A model generated the notes under the pieces. It did not search any database. It saw only the letters and a program-made list of their open reading frames with translations, and had not been told where the DNA came from. Source: Candidatus Aenigmatarchaeota archaeon (lineage in GTDB: Archaea > Aenigmatarchaeota > Aenigmatarchaeia > JACPZZ01). Taken from it: a DNA stretch of 20,625 bases. Numbering within the stretch: position 1 is the stretch's first letter; each line of letters begins with the position of its first letter. The stretch spans positions 1 to 20,625 of the forward strand of contig JACOVS010000004.1 of NCBI GenBank assembly GCA_016177205.1, given 5' to 3'. Both the position numbers and the translations under genes were made by a program. Positions 6,711 to 13,595 of this stretch are shown here, in pieces.

Positions 6711-7301
6711 ATGGTAGATGATTCAACAACACCGAGACGGGACGAATTTCTTACCGAAGAAATCGGCACCCAGGCCACAGACGACAAAGATAATGGAATC
6801 CGGATTAAATTACACGTAAAAGAAGAGGATTATTTTCACTATCGTAGTGGATTGACACCTATAAAGGAAGGTCCAGCAAAAAGGCATTATGTTGTGGGTA
6901 AACCGTACGTCTTGCTACTGGAAACCAGCCGAACAGCTAAATTTAACCGTCGTACAGGATTACCAGAAATTGTTGAAACTCCGTGGGAGGGAATGCTTGA
7001 AGCTGAATTAGGTAACGCGCAGGCTTGGTACTATCCAGCAGATCGCAAGTTGATATTATGGGAATGTCTTCTGAATGATAGATTATCTAAAGTGGGTATG
7101 TTACCCCACCCCAGGTTTGGCCTGACATGGAAGGCATTTGAAGACCACCTGACGACAAGATTCTCACCAAAAGAAATCTATACACCCGGTTGGGAGCCAA
7201 TGTTTAAAAAAGATGTCTGGAAGCAATTTCTACGAGGCATGGGTTACCAACAAGCGCCAGACCCAAGCGCAATGATGAAAATTTACACACATCAGGTTTG
7301 A
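6711..7301 (+). CDS. Hypothetical protein (196 residues), AT-rich orphan
   Basis: From ATG at 6711 (MVDDSTTPRRDEF) the protein is soluble, mixed alpha/beta in appearance, and rich in Trp, Tyr and charged residues (for example GNAQAWYYPADRKLILWE). It has no signal peptide or membrane helix and no motif I can assign. The gene is visibly richer in A/T than the neighbouring housekeeping genes and is one of few plus-strand genes here. It lies between a folded intergenic segment and the tRNA-like locus that share an 11-base repeat. Acquisition by transfer is possible. The start is supported by a TATA-like element 27 bp upstream. Confidence 0.6.
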   Translation: MVDDSTTPRRDEFLTEEIGTQATDDKDNGIRIKLHVKEEDYFHYRSGLTPIKEGPAKRHYVVGKPYVLLLETSRTAKFNRRTGLPEIVETPWEGMLEAELGNAQAWYYPADRKLILWECLLNDRLSKVGMLPHPRFGLTWKAFEDHLTTRFSPKEIYTPGWEPMFKKDVWKQFLRGMGYQQAPDPSAMMKIYTHQV

Positions 7302-7346
7302 CGGCTGCGCTGGCTTTCATGTATCAGCATGTAATCCACGCTATAA

Positions 7347-7625
7347 CGCTGCGGGAGGGATTTGAACCCCCGCGTGCTTGCGCACACTGGCTCTCTGGTC
7401 GCAGGAAAAACACACGTCTACAACCGCCCGAAGGCAAATTGTAATAATTTTCTTTTGGAAAACTACTCCCCTGCGAACAACTTGTTCCTATACATTCCAG
7501 ACCAGCGCCTTTTGTCGACCGAAACAGGCGTTTCGTAAACTGAAGCATACCGATACAGCATACGGTATGCTTCTAACTGTTACGCGCCTGTTTCCAGTTC
7601 CTGAACCTAGCTTGGCTACCGCAGC
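7347..7625 (-). tRNA. tRNA-like class II gene (Leu/Ser type) with a ~195-nt structured intron; anticodon uncertain
   Basis: Both ends match a class II tRNA. The 7-bp acceptor stem is GCTGCGG (7619-7625) with CCGCAGC (7348-7354), followed by G73 without CCA. A box-A-like TAGCCAAGCTAGG follows the acceptor. A 5-bp stem pairs ACTGG (7594-7598) with CCAGT (7386-7390). The variable arm is GTGC-GCAA-GCAC, and the T arm is GGGGG-TTCAAAT-CCCTC (7355-7371). Between the ACTGG/CCAGT strands lie about 195 nt that fold extensively, including a 9-10 bp helix at 7585-7594 with 7521-7530 and a perfect 10-bp helix at 7564-7573 with 7542-7551. Excision would leave an 83-nt tRNA whose loop reads CAGAGAG, suggesting GAG (Leu). 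However, U33 would be missing and pair 10-25 is poor. A Ser-GGA reading (CTGGAAA near 7591-7597) fits worse overall. A TATA-like element lies about 30 bp upstream. Confidence 0.5.
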
Positions 7626-7650
7626 AATTCATATATCTTTGGCGCGTTCC

Positions 7651-7660
7651 CTATTAAAAA
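7651..7660 (-). promoter_or_regulatory. TATA-like element for the tRNA-like RNA
   Basis: TTTTTAATAG on the minus strand is centred about 30 bp before the 5' end of the tRNA-like locus (7625), just beyond the stop of the 191-residue orphan gene. Confidence 0.35.
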
Positions 7661-7667
7661 GACGCTT

Positions 7668-8243
7668 CTACCACATTTGCGCTATCGTGTTGAACAGCGG
7701 GGTGAATTTCCTGGCGTCGGAAATAAACTCTTCGTCCCAAGAAAACAGATGATTGACGCCTCTCTGAGCTCTTATCTCGGTGAGCTCGCCGTCGAATAGC
7801 CCGAGCAATTCCTGTTTGACAGTTAAAGGCATCTCGCCCTTTACCAGATAAGCCTTGGCCGTTTCAACAAAAGTGTGCGGCTCGGGTTGTTTTGGAACAT
7901 GCAGGCTTTCCGGCACACTCAACGCAACATAAATGTCTTCAGGCTGGTCGCCGTAAGGAACGATACCTCTACCTCTGGACGGTCCCCATAACTGCTCGGT
8001 TAAGGCGAAACGGTTGTCCAACTCGTAAACGGCTATCACGTTCACAGGGAGCTGGCCCCTTTGAAGAGGCCTACCTTGTGTTGGAAGGTTTACAAAAGCC
8101 CCCAGCCGGGTCGAAGTTGCGCTACGGTAAATTATGGACGCCTCGCGAGGGACGTCAACGCTATAAACCAAGTCTCTCCTGTAGGTCGAAACTTTGCCAA
8201 GGTCAAGAACTGGAAGCGGGTGAATCCTTGAATTCGTAGCCAT
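7668..8243 (-). CDS. Hypothetical protein (191 residues)
   Basis: This is a soluble 191-residue protein beginning MATNSRIHPLPVLDLG. It is rich in beta-prone segments in the first 110 residues and more helical at the C-terminus (TVKQELLGLFDGELTEIRAQ). I recognise no family motif, signal or membrane segment. It occupies the position after EF-1A where many archaea have rps10, but it has no resemblance to uS10. A TATA element about 37 bp upstream of the ATG gives it its own promoter after the EF-1A stop. It is probably a lineage-specific gene. Confidence 0.65.
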   Translation of the reverse strand: MATNSRIHPLPVLDLGKVSTYRRDLVYSVDVPREASIIYRSATSTRLGAFVNLPTQGRPLQRGQLPVNVIAVYELDNRFALTEQLWGPSRGRGIVPYGDQPEDIYVALSVPESLHVPKQPEPHTFVETAKAYLVKGEMPLTVKQELLGLFDGELTEIRAQRGVNHLFSWDEEFISDARKFTPLFNTIAQMW

Positions 8244-8273
8244 AGTTACCAGCAGAATACTAATTATCAGGGC

Positions 8274-8286
8274 TTAAATATTTAAG
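8274..8286 (-). promoter_or_regulatory. TATA box for the 191-residue orphan
   Basis: CTTAAATATTTAAG on the minus strand (near-palindromic) is centred about 37 bp before the ATG at 8243, predicting a leader of about 10 nt. Confidence 0.38.
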
Positions 8287-8301
8287 TTGGTGCGGAACCT
8301 G

Positions 8302-9564
8302 TTAAGCCTTGACCAGGTCCATAACAACGCCCGCCGCTACGGTCTGTCCCATGTCCCTTATTGCGAAACGCGCAAGCTGCGGGAAGTCCGCCTGCTTCTC
8401 CAAAACCAGCGGTTTCGAAGGACGGACTTTTACGATCGCGGCATCGCCGGTCTTTAACAAATCAGGGTTTTCCGCCAGCGTTGCGCCGGTCTTTGGGTCA
8501 AGTTTCTTTGTTATCTCGAATATCTCGCCGGCCATCTGCGACGTGTGACAATGGAAAACAGGCGTGTAACCCTTTGTTATGACAGTCGGATGGTTTAGAA
8601 CAATGATCTGCGCCGTAAATTCTTTTGCAACTGTCGGAGGATTGTCTGGCTTGCCAACAACATCGCCGCGCTTGATCTGGTCGCGCGATATCCCGCGGAC
8701 GTTAAAGCCAACGTTATCGCCCGGTTCAGCCTGCGTAAGTTGTTTGTGGTGCATTTCAACAGATTTCACTTCAGCTTTTGCGCCGGACGGCATGAAAACA
8801 ATCTGGTCTCCGGGTTTCAAAGTACCTGTTTCAATCCTGCCTACAGGAACAACGCCGATGCCTTTGATATCGTAAACATCCTGGACCGGCAATCGCAATG
8901 GCTTATCAATGGGTTTAGGAGGAAGCTGGATAGAATCCAAGGACTCAAGCAATGTCGGGCCCTTGTACCAGGGCATCTTGTCGGATTTCTTTACAACATT
9001 GTCGCCCATGTAACCGGAAACCGGAATCATCGGGACAGCGTCAATTTTGTAACCAATACCCTGCAAAAGCTTTGTTATCTCGGCCTTTATCGCGTTGAAT
9101 TTGGCTTCGTCGTAACCCACTGCGTCCATTTTGTTAATCGCAACCGTCATTTGCTTTATTCCCAAAACTTTCAGGAGGTAAGCGTGCTCCCTTGTCTGGT
9201 CTTGTATGCCTTCCTTGACAGAACACAGCAGGATAGCTGCATCAGCCTGGCTCGCGCCGGTTATCATGTTCTTTACAAAGTCCCTGTGCCCCGGAGCGTC
9301 GATGATTGTGAAATAATTTTTCTGCGTTTCAAAGGGCTTGTGCATAAGGTCTATCGTAACGCCGCGTTCACGCTCTTCCTTTGACGTGTCCATGGCAAAA
9401 GCGAATTCAAAGGTCTCTTTTTTCATATCTGTTGCCGTTTCTTTCAGTTTACGCATTTCATCCTCCCGGATGGCGCCTGTGTCAAATAGAAGCCTCCCTA
9501 TTAACGTGGATTTTCCGTGGTCCACGTGGCCTGATGTCATGATGTTGATGTGAGGTTTGGCCAT
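8302..9564 (-). CDS. tuf: Translation elongation factor 1-alpha (aEF-1A)
   Basis: The 420-residue protein is a complete archaeal EF-1A, the GTPase that delivers aminoacyl-tRNA to the ribosomal A site. G1 is GHVDHGKST at residues 12-20, G2 is in ERGVTID, G3 is DAPGHRD, and G4 is NKMD. Domains II and III follow with the expected VGRIETGTLKPGD and C-terminal IRDMGQTVAAGVV segments. The ATG at 9564 is fixed by the textbook Shine-Dalgarno GGTGATC 5-11 nt upstream. It is separated from EF-2 by a convergent small gene, and the usual rps10 partner is not found downstream in this window. Confidence 0.97.
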   Translation of the reverse strand: MAKPHINIMTSGHVDHGKSTLIGRLLFDTGAIREDEMRKLKETATDMKKETFEFAFAMDTSKEERERGVTIDLMHKPFETQKNYFTIIDAPGHRDFVKNMITGASQADAAILLCSVKEGIQDQTREHAYLLKVLGIKQMTVAINKMDAVGYDEAKFNAIKAEITKLLQGIGYKIDAVPMIPVSGYMGDNVVKKSDKMPWYKGPTLLESLDSIQLPPKPIDKPLRLPVQDVYDIKGIGVVPVGRIETGTLKPGDQIVFMPSGAKAEVKSVEMHHKQLTQAEPGDNVGFNVRGISRDQIKRGDVVGKPDNPPTVAKEFTAQIIVLNHPTVITKGYTPVFHCHTSQMAGEIFEITKKLDPKTGATLAENPDLLKTGDAAIVKVRPSKPLVLEKQADFPQLARFAIRDMGQTVAAGVVMDLVKA

Positions 9565-9568
9565 TTTT

Positions 9569-9603
9569 GATCACCTTTATTTACCACTCTTCTATTTAAA
9601 TAG
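9569..9603 (-). promoter_or_regulatory. EF-1A promoter (TATA) and Shine-Dalgarno
   Basis: GGTGATC at 9569-9575 is a perfect archaeal ribosome-binding site for the ATG at 9564. A palindromic CTATTTAAATAG at 9592-9603 is the likely TATA box. The spacing implies a very short leader, so the true start site may lie a few bases further upstream than the usual 26 bp predicts. Confidence 0.5.
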
Positions 9604-9650
9604 GTTACTGAAATCGCCCGTCTTTATTGCAATTTCCCGCTGAAATCCGT

Positions 9651-9660
9651 ATTTTAAATT
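9651..9660 (+). promoter_or_regulatory. TATA box for the 128-residue orphan
   Basis: ATTTTAAATT is centred about 39 bp before ATG 9694, predicting a leader of about 13 nt and favouring this ATG over the TTG at 9679. Confidence 0.35.
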
Positions 9661-9693
9661 CTTGATACGCAAAATATCTTGAAACCGATTCTT

Positions 9694-10080
9694 ATGCCCT
9701 ATAAAACCGGCGCAGAAAATGCGCCAACAATCAGCGTTTTGCTCAGGCCTACATTCATGCAAAACTGGCGGAAAGGGCATTATAAGCATGACCCCGCAGC
9801 GTTTGCGGCGCATTTCAACATGGCATTACGTTCCGGCTATTTGGGGCTGCGGGAAGAGCAAACTGACAGCCTGTATGTTTTGAGGTTTGATGGAAGAAAG
9901 CTCGTTGTGCCGGTCCGCAGAAACGGTTCGCCTTTTTCAATGGAAGCAAGCGCATTTTATCACGAAAAGCAGAAATTCCAGCTTGGAAGGAAAAATATGG
10001 AACCGGCGGAAATCAGTGACGCAACCGTAAAACCCGGAGCAATCAGTGTTCTGTGGAAAGCGTGGGAAGTCATGTATTGA
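9694..10080 (+). CDS. Hypothetical protein (128 residues) between EF-1A and EF-2
   Basis: From ATG at 9694 (MPYKTGAENAPTISVLLR) this is a small, basic, soluble protein with many aromatic residues and no motif I recognise. It is encoded opposite to both elongation-factor genes, divergent from EF-1A and convergent with EF-2 across an 18-bp gap. An in-frame TTG at 9679 could extend it by five residues, but a TATA-like element upstream fits the ATG better. Good ORF length, normal residue composition and a promoter support it as a real gene of unknown role. Confidence 0.6.
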   Translation: MPYKTGAENAPTISVLLRPTFMQNWRKGHYKHDPAAFAAHFNMALRSGYLGLREEQTDSLYVLRFDGRKLVVPVRRNGSPFSMEASAFYHEKQKFQLGRKNMEPAEISDATVKPGAISVLWKAWEVMY

Positions 10081-10098
10081 GTTTTTATATTCTCATAA

Positions 10099-12323
10099 TT
10101 ACGTTTCCGGCCTCGGTATCTCCTCAACCATTCCTTTCCTTTTCCTGATCTGCAAAACAGCCTTGTCCTGCAAATCTTTCGGTATTCTTTCGAACAGCAC
10201 GTCTACCAGCGAATAAAAGCCGTGCCCGCCTGTTGCGGATTTTAATGCGGAATCAAAACCGAACATTTCCGCGACAGGGACTTTCGCAGTTATGACAGAC
10301 GCGCCGCGCTCCTCGGCCATGTCCAATATCTGTCCGCGCCTGTTCTGGACTTCGCGTATCGCTCCGCCCATCTGCTCCTTTGGTGTATCGACCCTGATGA
10401 TCTGTTTTGGCTCCATCAAATACGGATCGCCCTTCAAAACGCCCTCCTTAATCGCGAAGCGCACTGCCGGCAAAACCTGCGCCGGCCCCCTGTGAACCGC
10501 GTCTTCATGCAGCGTTGCATCCGTTACCACAACTTTCAGGTACATGCACGGCTCCTTTGCCAGGGGCCCTTCGTCCATCATGCTCTTGAAGCCTTCCTTG
10601 AGCAATTCCATCGCCTCGTTCAAGTATTGTATGCCCTTCGTGCCGTCGATGAACATGTTCTTATTGTAAATTAGTTTTACATTTCTCGCCTCGTTTTTAT
10701 CCAGGCCCAGAGTCTCGAATTTTTTAACGAGTTCGACATCCTTCCGTTTCATTTCGGAGTCCTCGACCTCGCGGTTTCTCATCGCCTCAACCACGCTTGC
10801 CGGAAGCGGGCTGATTATGAACAAAAACCTGTTATGCTTGTTCGGTGATTTTCCTTCGACGTCCGCGATTCCGGCGCCACACGATTCGCGGTAAACCACA
10901 ATGGGCGGCGTTGATTTTATCGGTATGTTATTTTCCCTTAATTTCCTTTCAACCTTCGCATCAATGTGCAGCTCTCCGAGCCCGGAGACGAGATATTCGC
11001 CGGTCTCCTGGTTGATTTTGATTTGTATCGTAGGGTCTTCGCGGTTCAATTGCCGCAAAAAATCTATGAGCTTCGACAAATCTTTTGTGCTTTCCGGTTC
11101 AATTGCCTTGGTGACAACCGGCTCGAACAGGTGTTTGATTTCCTCGAACGGTTCTATTCTGTCATTCGGGTCGCAGATTGTCTCGCCGGAGTAGGCGTCC
11201 TGCAATCCAACAATTCCCGCGATGTTGCCTGCTACGACTTCGTCAACAGGCACCCTCTGTATGCCTTTATAGATGCTGACCAATTGTATTCGCTGCGTTT
11301 TATGCTGGCCGATAAGATAAACTTCCTGCCCCTTCGTTAATTTTCCGGATAAAATCCTGGCGCATGCCACGAATCCCGTATGCGGGTCTGGGAACATCTT
11401 TGTGATCATCGCAACAGGCTTGCCGTTGATGTTGCAGTTTAACATGTCTTTTCCGACCTGTGATTCAAGGTCGCCGTTCCATATCCTGGGCACCCGGTAT
11501 TTTTGCGCGTCTACAGGGTTCGGCAGATGCCGCACGACCATGTCCAATACGACCTTGTACATAGGCGCTTTTTGTTTTAGTTCTTCCTTTTTGCCGCCCA
11601 AAGTAAGATCAATAATATCCTTGAACGTGACGCCGGTCTTCTGCATGAACGGTATGGAAATGGCCCAGTTATGGTACGCGGATCCGAAGGCGACGGACCC
11701 GTCCTTTACGTTTGGAAGGCCCCACAATTTAAGGAATTCCTCCTCCGCATATTTTTGGATGAGAACATTGACGTTGGCAAGGATTTTCTCAAACCTTTCC
11801 AGCATCTGCTCGGGTGTCAGTTTCAGCTCCGTTATCAAACGATCGGTCTTGTTTATGAATATAACGGGTTTTACGCGTTCCTTCAGCGCCTGTCGCAATA
11901 CGATTTCTGTCTGCGGCATCGTACCCTCAACCGCGTCAACGACAACGATCGCGCCGTCAACGCTGCGGACAGCACGCGTTACATCGCCGCCGAAGTCGAC
12001 GTGCCCGGGTGTATCCATTAAATTGACCAGGTAATCCTTGTCGTCGTAGGTGTGGACCATTGACACGTTGGCACCGTAGATCGTTAACTCTCGTTGGCGT
12101 TCCTGCTCATCTATCCACGTGAACATCGCCTCGCCCGCCAGTTCGGCGGCGATCATGCCCGCCCCCGCGACTAGATTATCCGTTAACGTTGTCTTGCCAT
12201 GATGAATTAACGCCACCTAAACCGAAGAGTTTAAAGTGAATGCGCTATGATGGCAATGTTTCGAATCATTTCAGACTGATACATGACTTGTTTGATCCTT
12301 TCGGTCATGTCTAATTTTACCAT
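10099..12323 (-). CDS. fusA: Translation elongation factor 2 (aEF-2), interrupted by a 32-nt intron
   Basis: The gene is split: exon 1 is 12323-12240 (28 codons) and exon 2 is 12207-10099. Joined, they encode 730 residues, the normal archaeal EF-2 length. Exon 1 starts MVKLDMTERIK and ends RNIAIIAH; exon 2 continues IHHGKTTLTDN, so splicing rebuilds the P-loop region at residues 27-35. G3 DTPGH is at 93-97, G4 NKTD at 147-150, and the diphthamide histidine is H600 in DAVHRGPAQ. EF-2 is the GTPase that translocates the ribosome. The start is fixed by a strong AGGAGG site. Oddities: the usual Asp in AHIDHGKT is His30, and the G2 motif reads RELTI instead of RGITI (T70 kept). A GTG at 12216 could start a truncated protein, but it would lack the essential N-terminus. 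Confidence 0.9.
12208..12239 (-). other. 32-nt BHB-type intron in EF-2
   Basis: Bases 12239-12208 (minus) separate codon 28 (His) from codon 29 (Ile) of EF-2, shift the frame and contain an in-frame TAA. The flanks form a bulge-helix-bulge: GCGC (12242-12245) pairs with GCGT (12210-12213) as a 4-bp central helix including one G-U. It is flanked by 3-nt bulges ATT (12239-12241) and TAA (12207-12209). An internal hairpin (CAC-T-TTAAAC with GTTTAG-GTG, loop TCTTCG) caps it. Cutting after the second base of each bulge, as archaeal splicing endonuclease does, gives the correct frame with exactly the right number of residues. The outer exon helix is weak, which is the main reservation. Confidence 0.75.
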
Positions 12324-12327
12324 AACA

Positions 12328-12377
12328 ACCTCCTTATGTTTTATCCTTTAAATTTATATTGAACTGCTTATTTAAGC
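12328..12377 (-). promoter_or_regulatory. EF-2 promoter region with strong Shine-Dalgarno
   Basis: AGGAGGT at 12328-12334 lies 5 nt before ATG 12323 and fixes the EF-2 start. GCTTAAATAAGC at 12366-12377 is a TATA candidate predicting a leader of about 22 nt; TATAAATTTAAA nearby is an alternative. EF-2 therefore has its own promoter after the endonuclease gene. Confidence 0.55.
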
Positions 12378-12388
12378 CTCGTTTCAAC

Positions 12389-13351
12389 TCACAAAGATAA
12401 TTTGCCATTCAATCTAGACAGTTTTTCTGTGCTATCTTTGAATAAGTACGCGTATATTCTTAGTTTGTCCTTCTTTCTTATTATCAACCTGGAAAATTTA
12501 TCCGGATCAATCTTTACGTAATCGGGTTTAACGCCGATCTCTATCATTATATTCTCAACATCCTTAATAATGTAAGGACTTCTCATGTAAAGTTCTATGT
12601 AAGCTGTCGCTCTTTCTACTGAACCATCAAAAATGAACAAACCTTCTAAAAAAGATTTTTTGATTTCGATATTAGAATTCTTAATTATCTCAGGAATCTT
12701 TACAATTCCGGATTTATTGCCAGTGGGAATTCCAATCAATTTTGTGAAATATCTTAGTATTATTTTATTGCTGACATAGATAAACCAATGATTACCGCCA
12801 TCTTGTGGTTTAAGGTCAGTACCGAACAACTGATTGAACCAGTTACAACACAATTGGACATGTTCTTTTGGACCTTCCCTTAGAACTATTTCATAATGTT
12901 TTACTTTTACACCGTCCCATTGAGTGTCTCGTTCTTTCAAATGACCATCAGCGATTATTGCACCGATTAGTTTAGCCAGTGCATCAGAAACTGCAATAAT
13001 TGCATTGGCATATCTTTTTTGAGATCCTGTCCCATAGCATAATTTTTCTATGTGTTTTTGCATTTCCATTTTGTTTTCTTTGCTTGACGAAGAAGTTACT
13101 GTAGACCAAACCTCAATAATCTTTTCTATAAGGCTCAATGAAATTGCCGATCTTCTAAAAACACAATCCCATAAACTGATATAACTTACCCCTGCTAATC
13201 TGGCGATTTCGGTCGGCTTTATGCCACTACTTCTGATATCCGTTATAAGTTTTGTTATTTCTTTCCTTAGTTCACAGGTCATGACGGCTTTAATTTTCCC
13301 TTTACCTTTGTCGTCTTCACTATGCAATTTAAAAACATCTAATTCAACCAT
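12389..13351 (-). CDS. Free-standing LAGLIDADG homing endonuclease with N-terminal HTH
   Basis: The 320-residue protein has a helix-turn-helix at about residues 43-80 (KPTEIARLAGVSYISLWDCV) followed by a LAGLIDADG endonuclease core. Motif 1 is KLIGAIIADG at 127-136 (catalytic D135) and motif 2 is FLEGLFIFDG at 234-243 (D242). No intein splicing blocks are visible at either end, so it is a stand-alone enzyme expected to make a site-specific double-strand break. The gene is richer in A/T than the ribosomal genes on either side and splits the rps7-EF-2 neighbourhood. A TATA box 25 bp upstream supports a leaderless transcript from ATG 13351. Its stop is only 66 bp from the EF-2 start and about 150 bp from the EF-2 intron, which suggests a possible homing relationship. 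Confidence 0.85.
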   Translation of the reverse strand: MVELDVFKLHSEDDKGKGKIKAVMTCELRKEITKLITDIRSSGIKPTEIARLAGVSYISLWDCVFRRSAISLSLIEKIIEVWSTVTSSSSKENKMEMQKHIEKLCYGTGSQKRYANAIIAVSDALAKLIGAIIADGHLKERDTQWDGVKVKHYEIVLREGPKEHVQLCCNWFNQLFGTDLKPQDGGNHWFIYVSNKIILRYFTKLIGIPTGNKSGIVKIPEIIKNSNIEIKKSFLEGLFIFDGSVERATAYIELYMRSPYIIKDVENIMIEIGVKPDYVKIDPDKFSRLIIRKKDKLRIYAYLFKDSTEKLSRLNGKLSL

Positions 13352-13371
13352 AAACTTTTTTTATCGGGGTT

Positions 13372-13380
13372 GTATTTAAT
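13372..13380 (-). promoter_or_regulatory. TATA box for the homing endonuclease gene
   Basis: ATTAAATAC on the minus strand is centred 25 bp before ATG 13351, just after the stop of the SemiSWEET-like gene. Confidence 0.42.
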
Positions 13381-13383
13381 CCA

Positions 13384-13595
13384 CTATACATACAGAGTTC
13401 CGATACAAAAATTTAATTGTCGTTTTAATGCGCCGTAAGCCGTCCATAAAAAACCGTTAAGCATTCCGATTGTTATGGTCATCCATGAAAGGTCGTTTGT
13501 CTTCTTTGTTTTCCACGATAACCACACTTGGGGAAAAATAATATTGATGCGGTAATAGAACCCAGCAAACCGAGTACGGGCGTCGGATCGGCCAT
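13384..13595 (-). pseudogene. SemiSWEET/PQ-loop-like transporter gene with a frameshift and short C-terminus
   Basis: ATG at 13595 overlaps the rps7 stop (TAATG) and opens MADPTPVLGLLGSITASILF. At a T5C4 run (about 13531-13539) the frame must move by -1 (one base missing) to continue FPQVWLSWKTKKTNDLSW and GFLWTAYGALK. This is the PQ-loop signature and second membrane-helix region of SemiSWEET sugar transporters. The joined product is about 70 residues and stops inside what should be the third helix, roughly 10-15 residues short of family length. So the gene looks decayed, or the single-base gap is a sequencing error in a homopolymer. The homing endonuclease gene begins immediately after it. 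Confidence 0.6.

Noticed and set aside
7347..7625. RNase P RNA, SRP RNA or group I intron
   Set aside because: I could not find the conserved RNase P core, the SRP helix 8 motif, or group I P/Q/R/S core elements. The T-loop and acceptor pairing favour a tRNA frame.
7324..7752. Open frames across the tRNA-like locus on both strands
   Set aside because: They cover the T arm, acceptor stem and paired intron helices, and have low-quality translations. The RNA reading explains the sequence better.
12207..12216. GTG at 12216 as the EF-2 start
   Set aside because: It yields VALIHHGKT without the first EF-2 strand, follows a stop directly, and has no ribosome-binding site. A true EF-2 N-terminus with a strong Shine-Dalgarno lies upstream, and a 32-nt insert explains the break.
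12389..13351. Intein inside EF-2
   Set aside because: The endonuclease frame ends before the EF-2 promoter and start, has its own promoter, and lacks splicing blocks at its ends. It is a separate gene.
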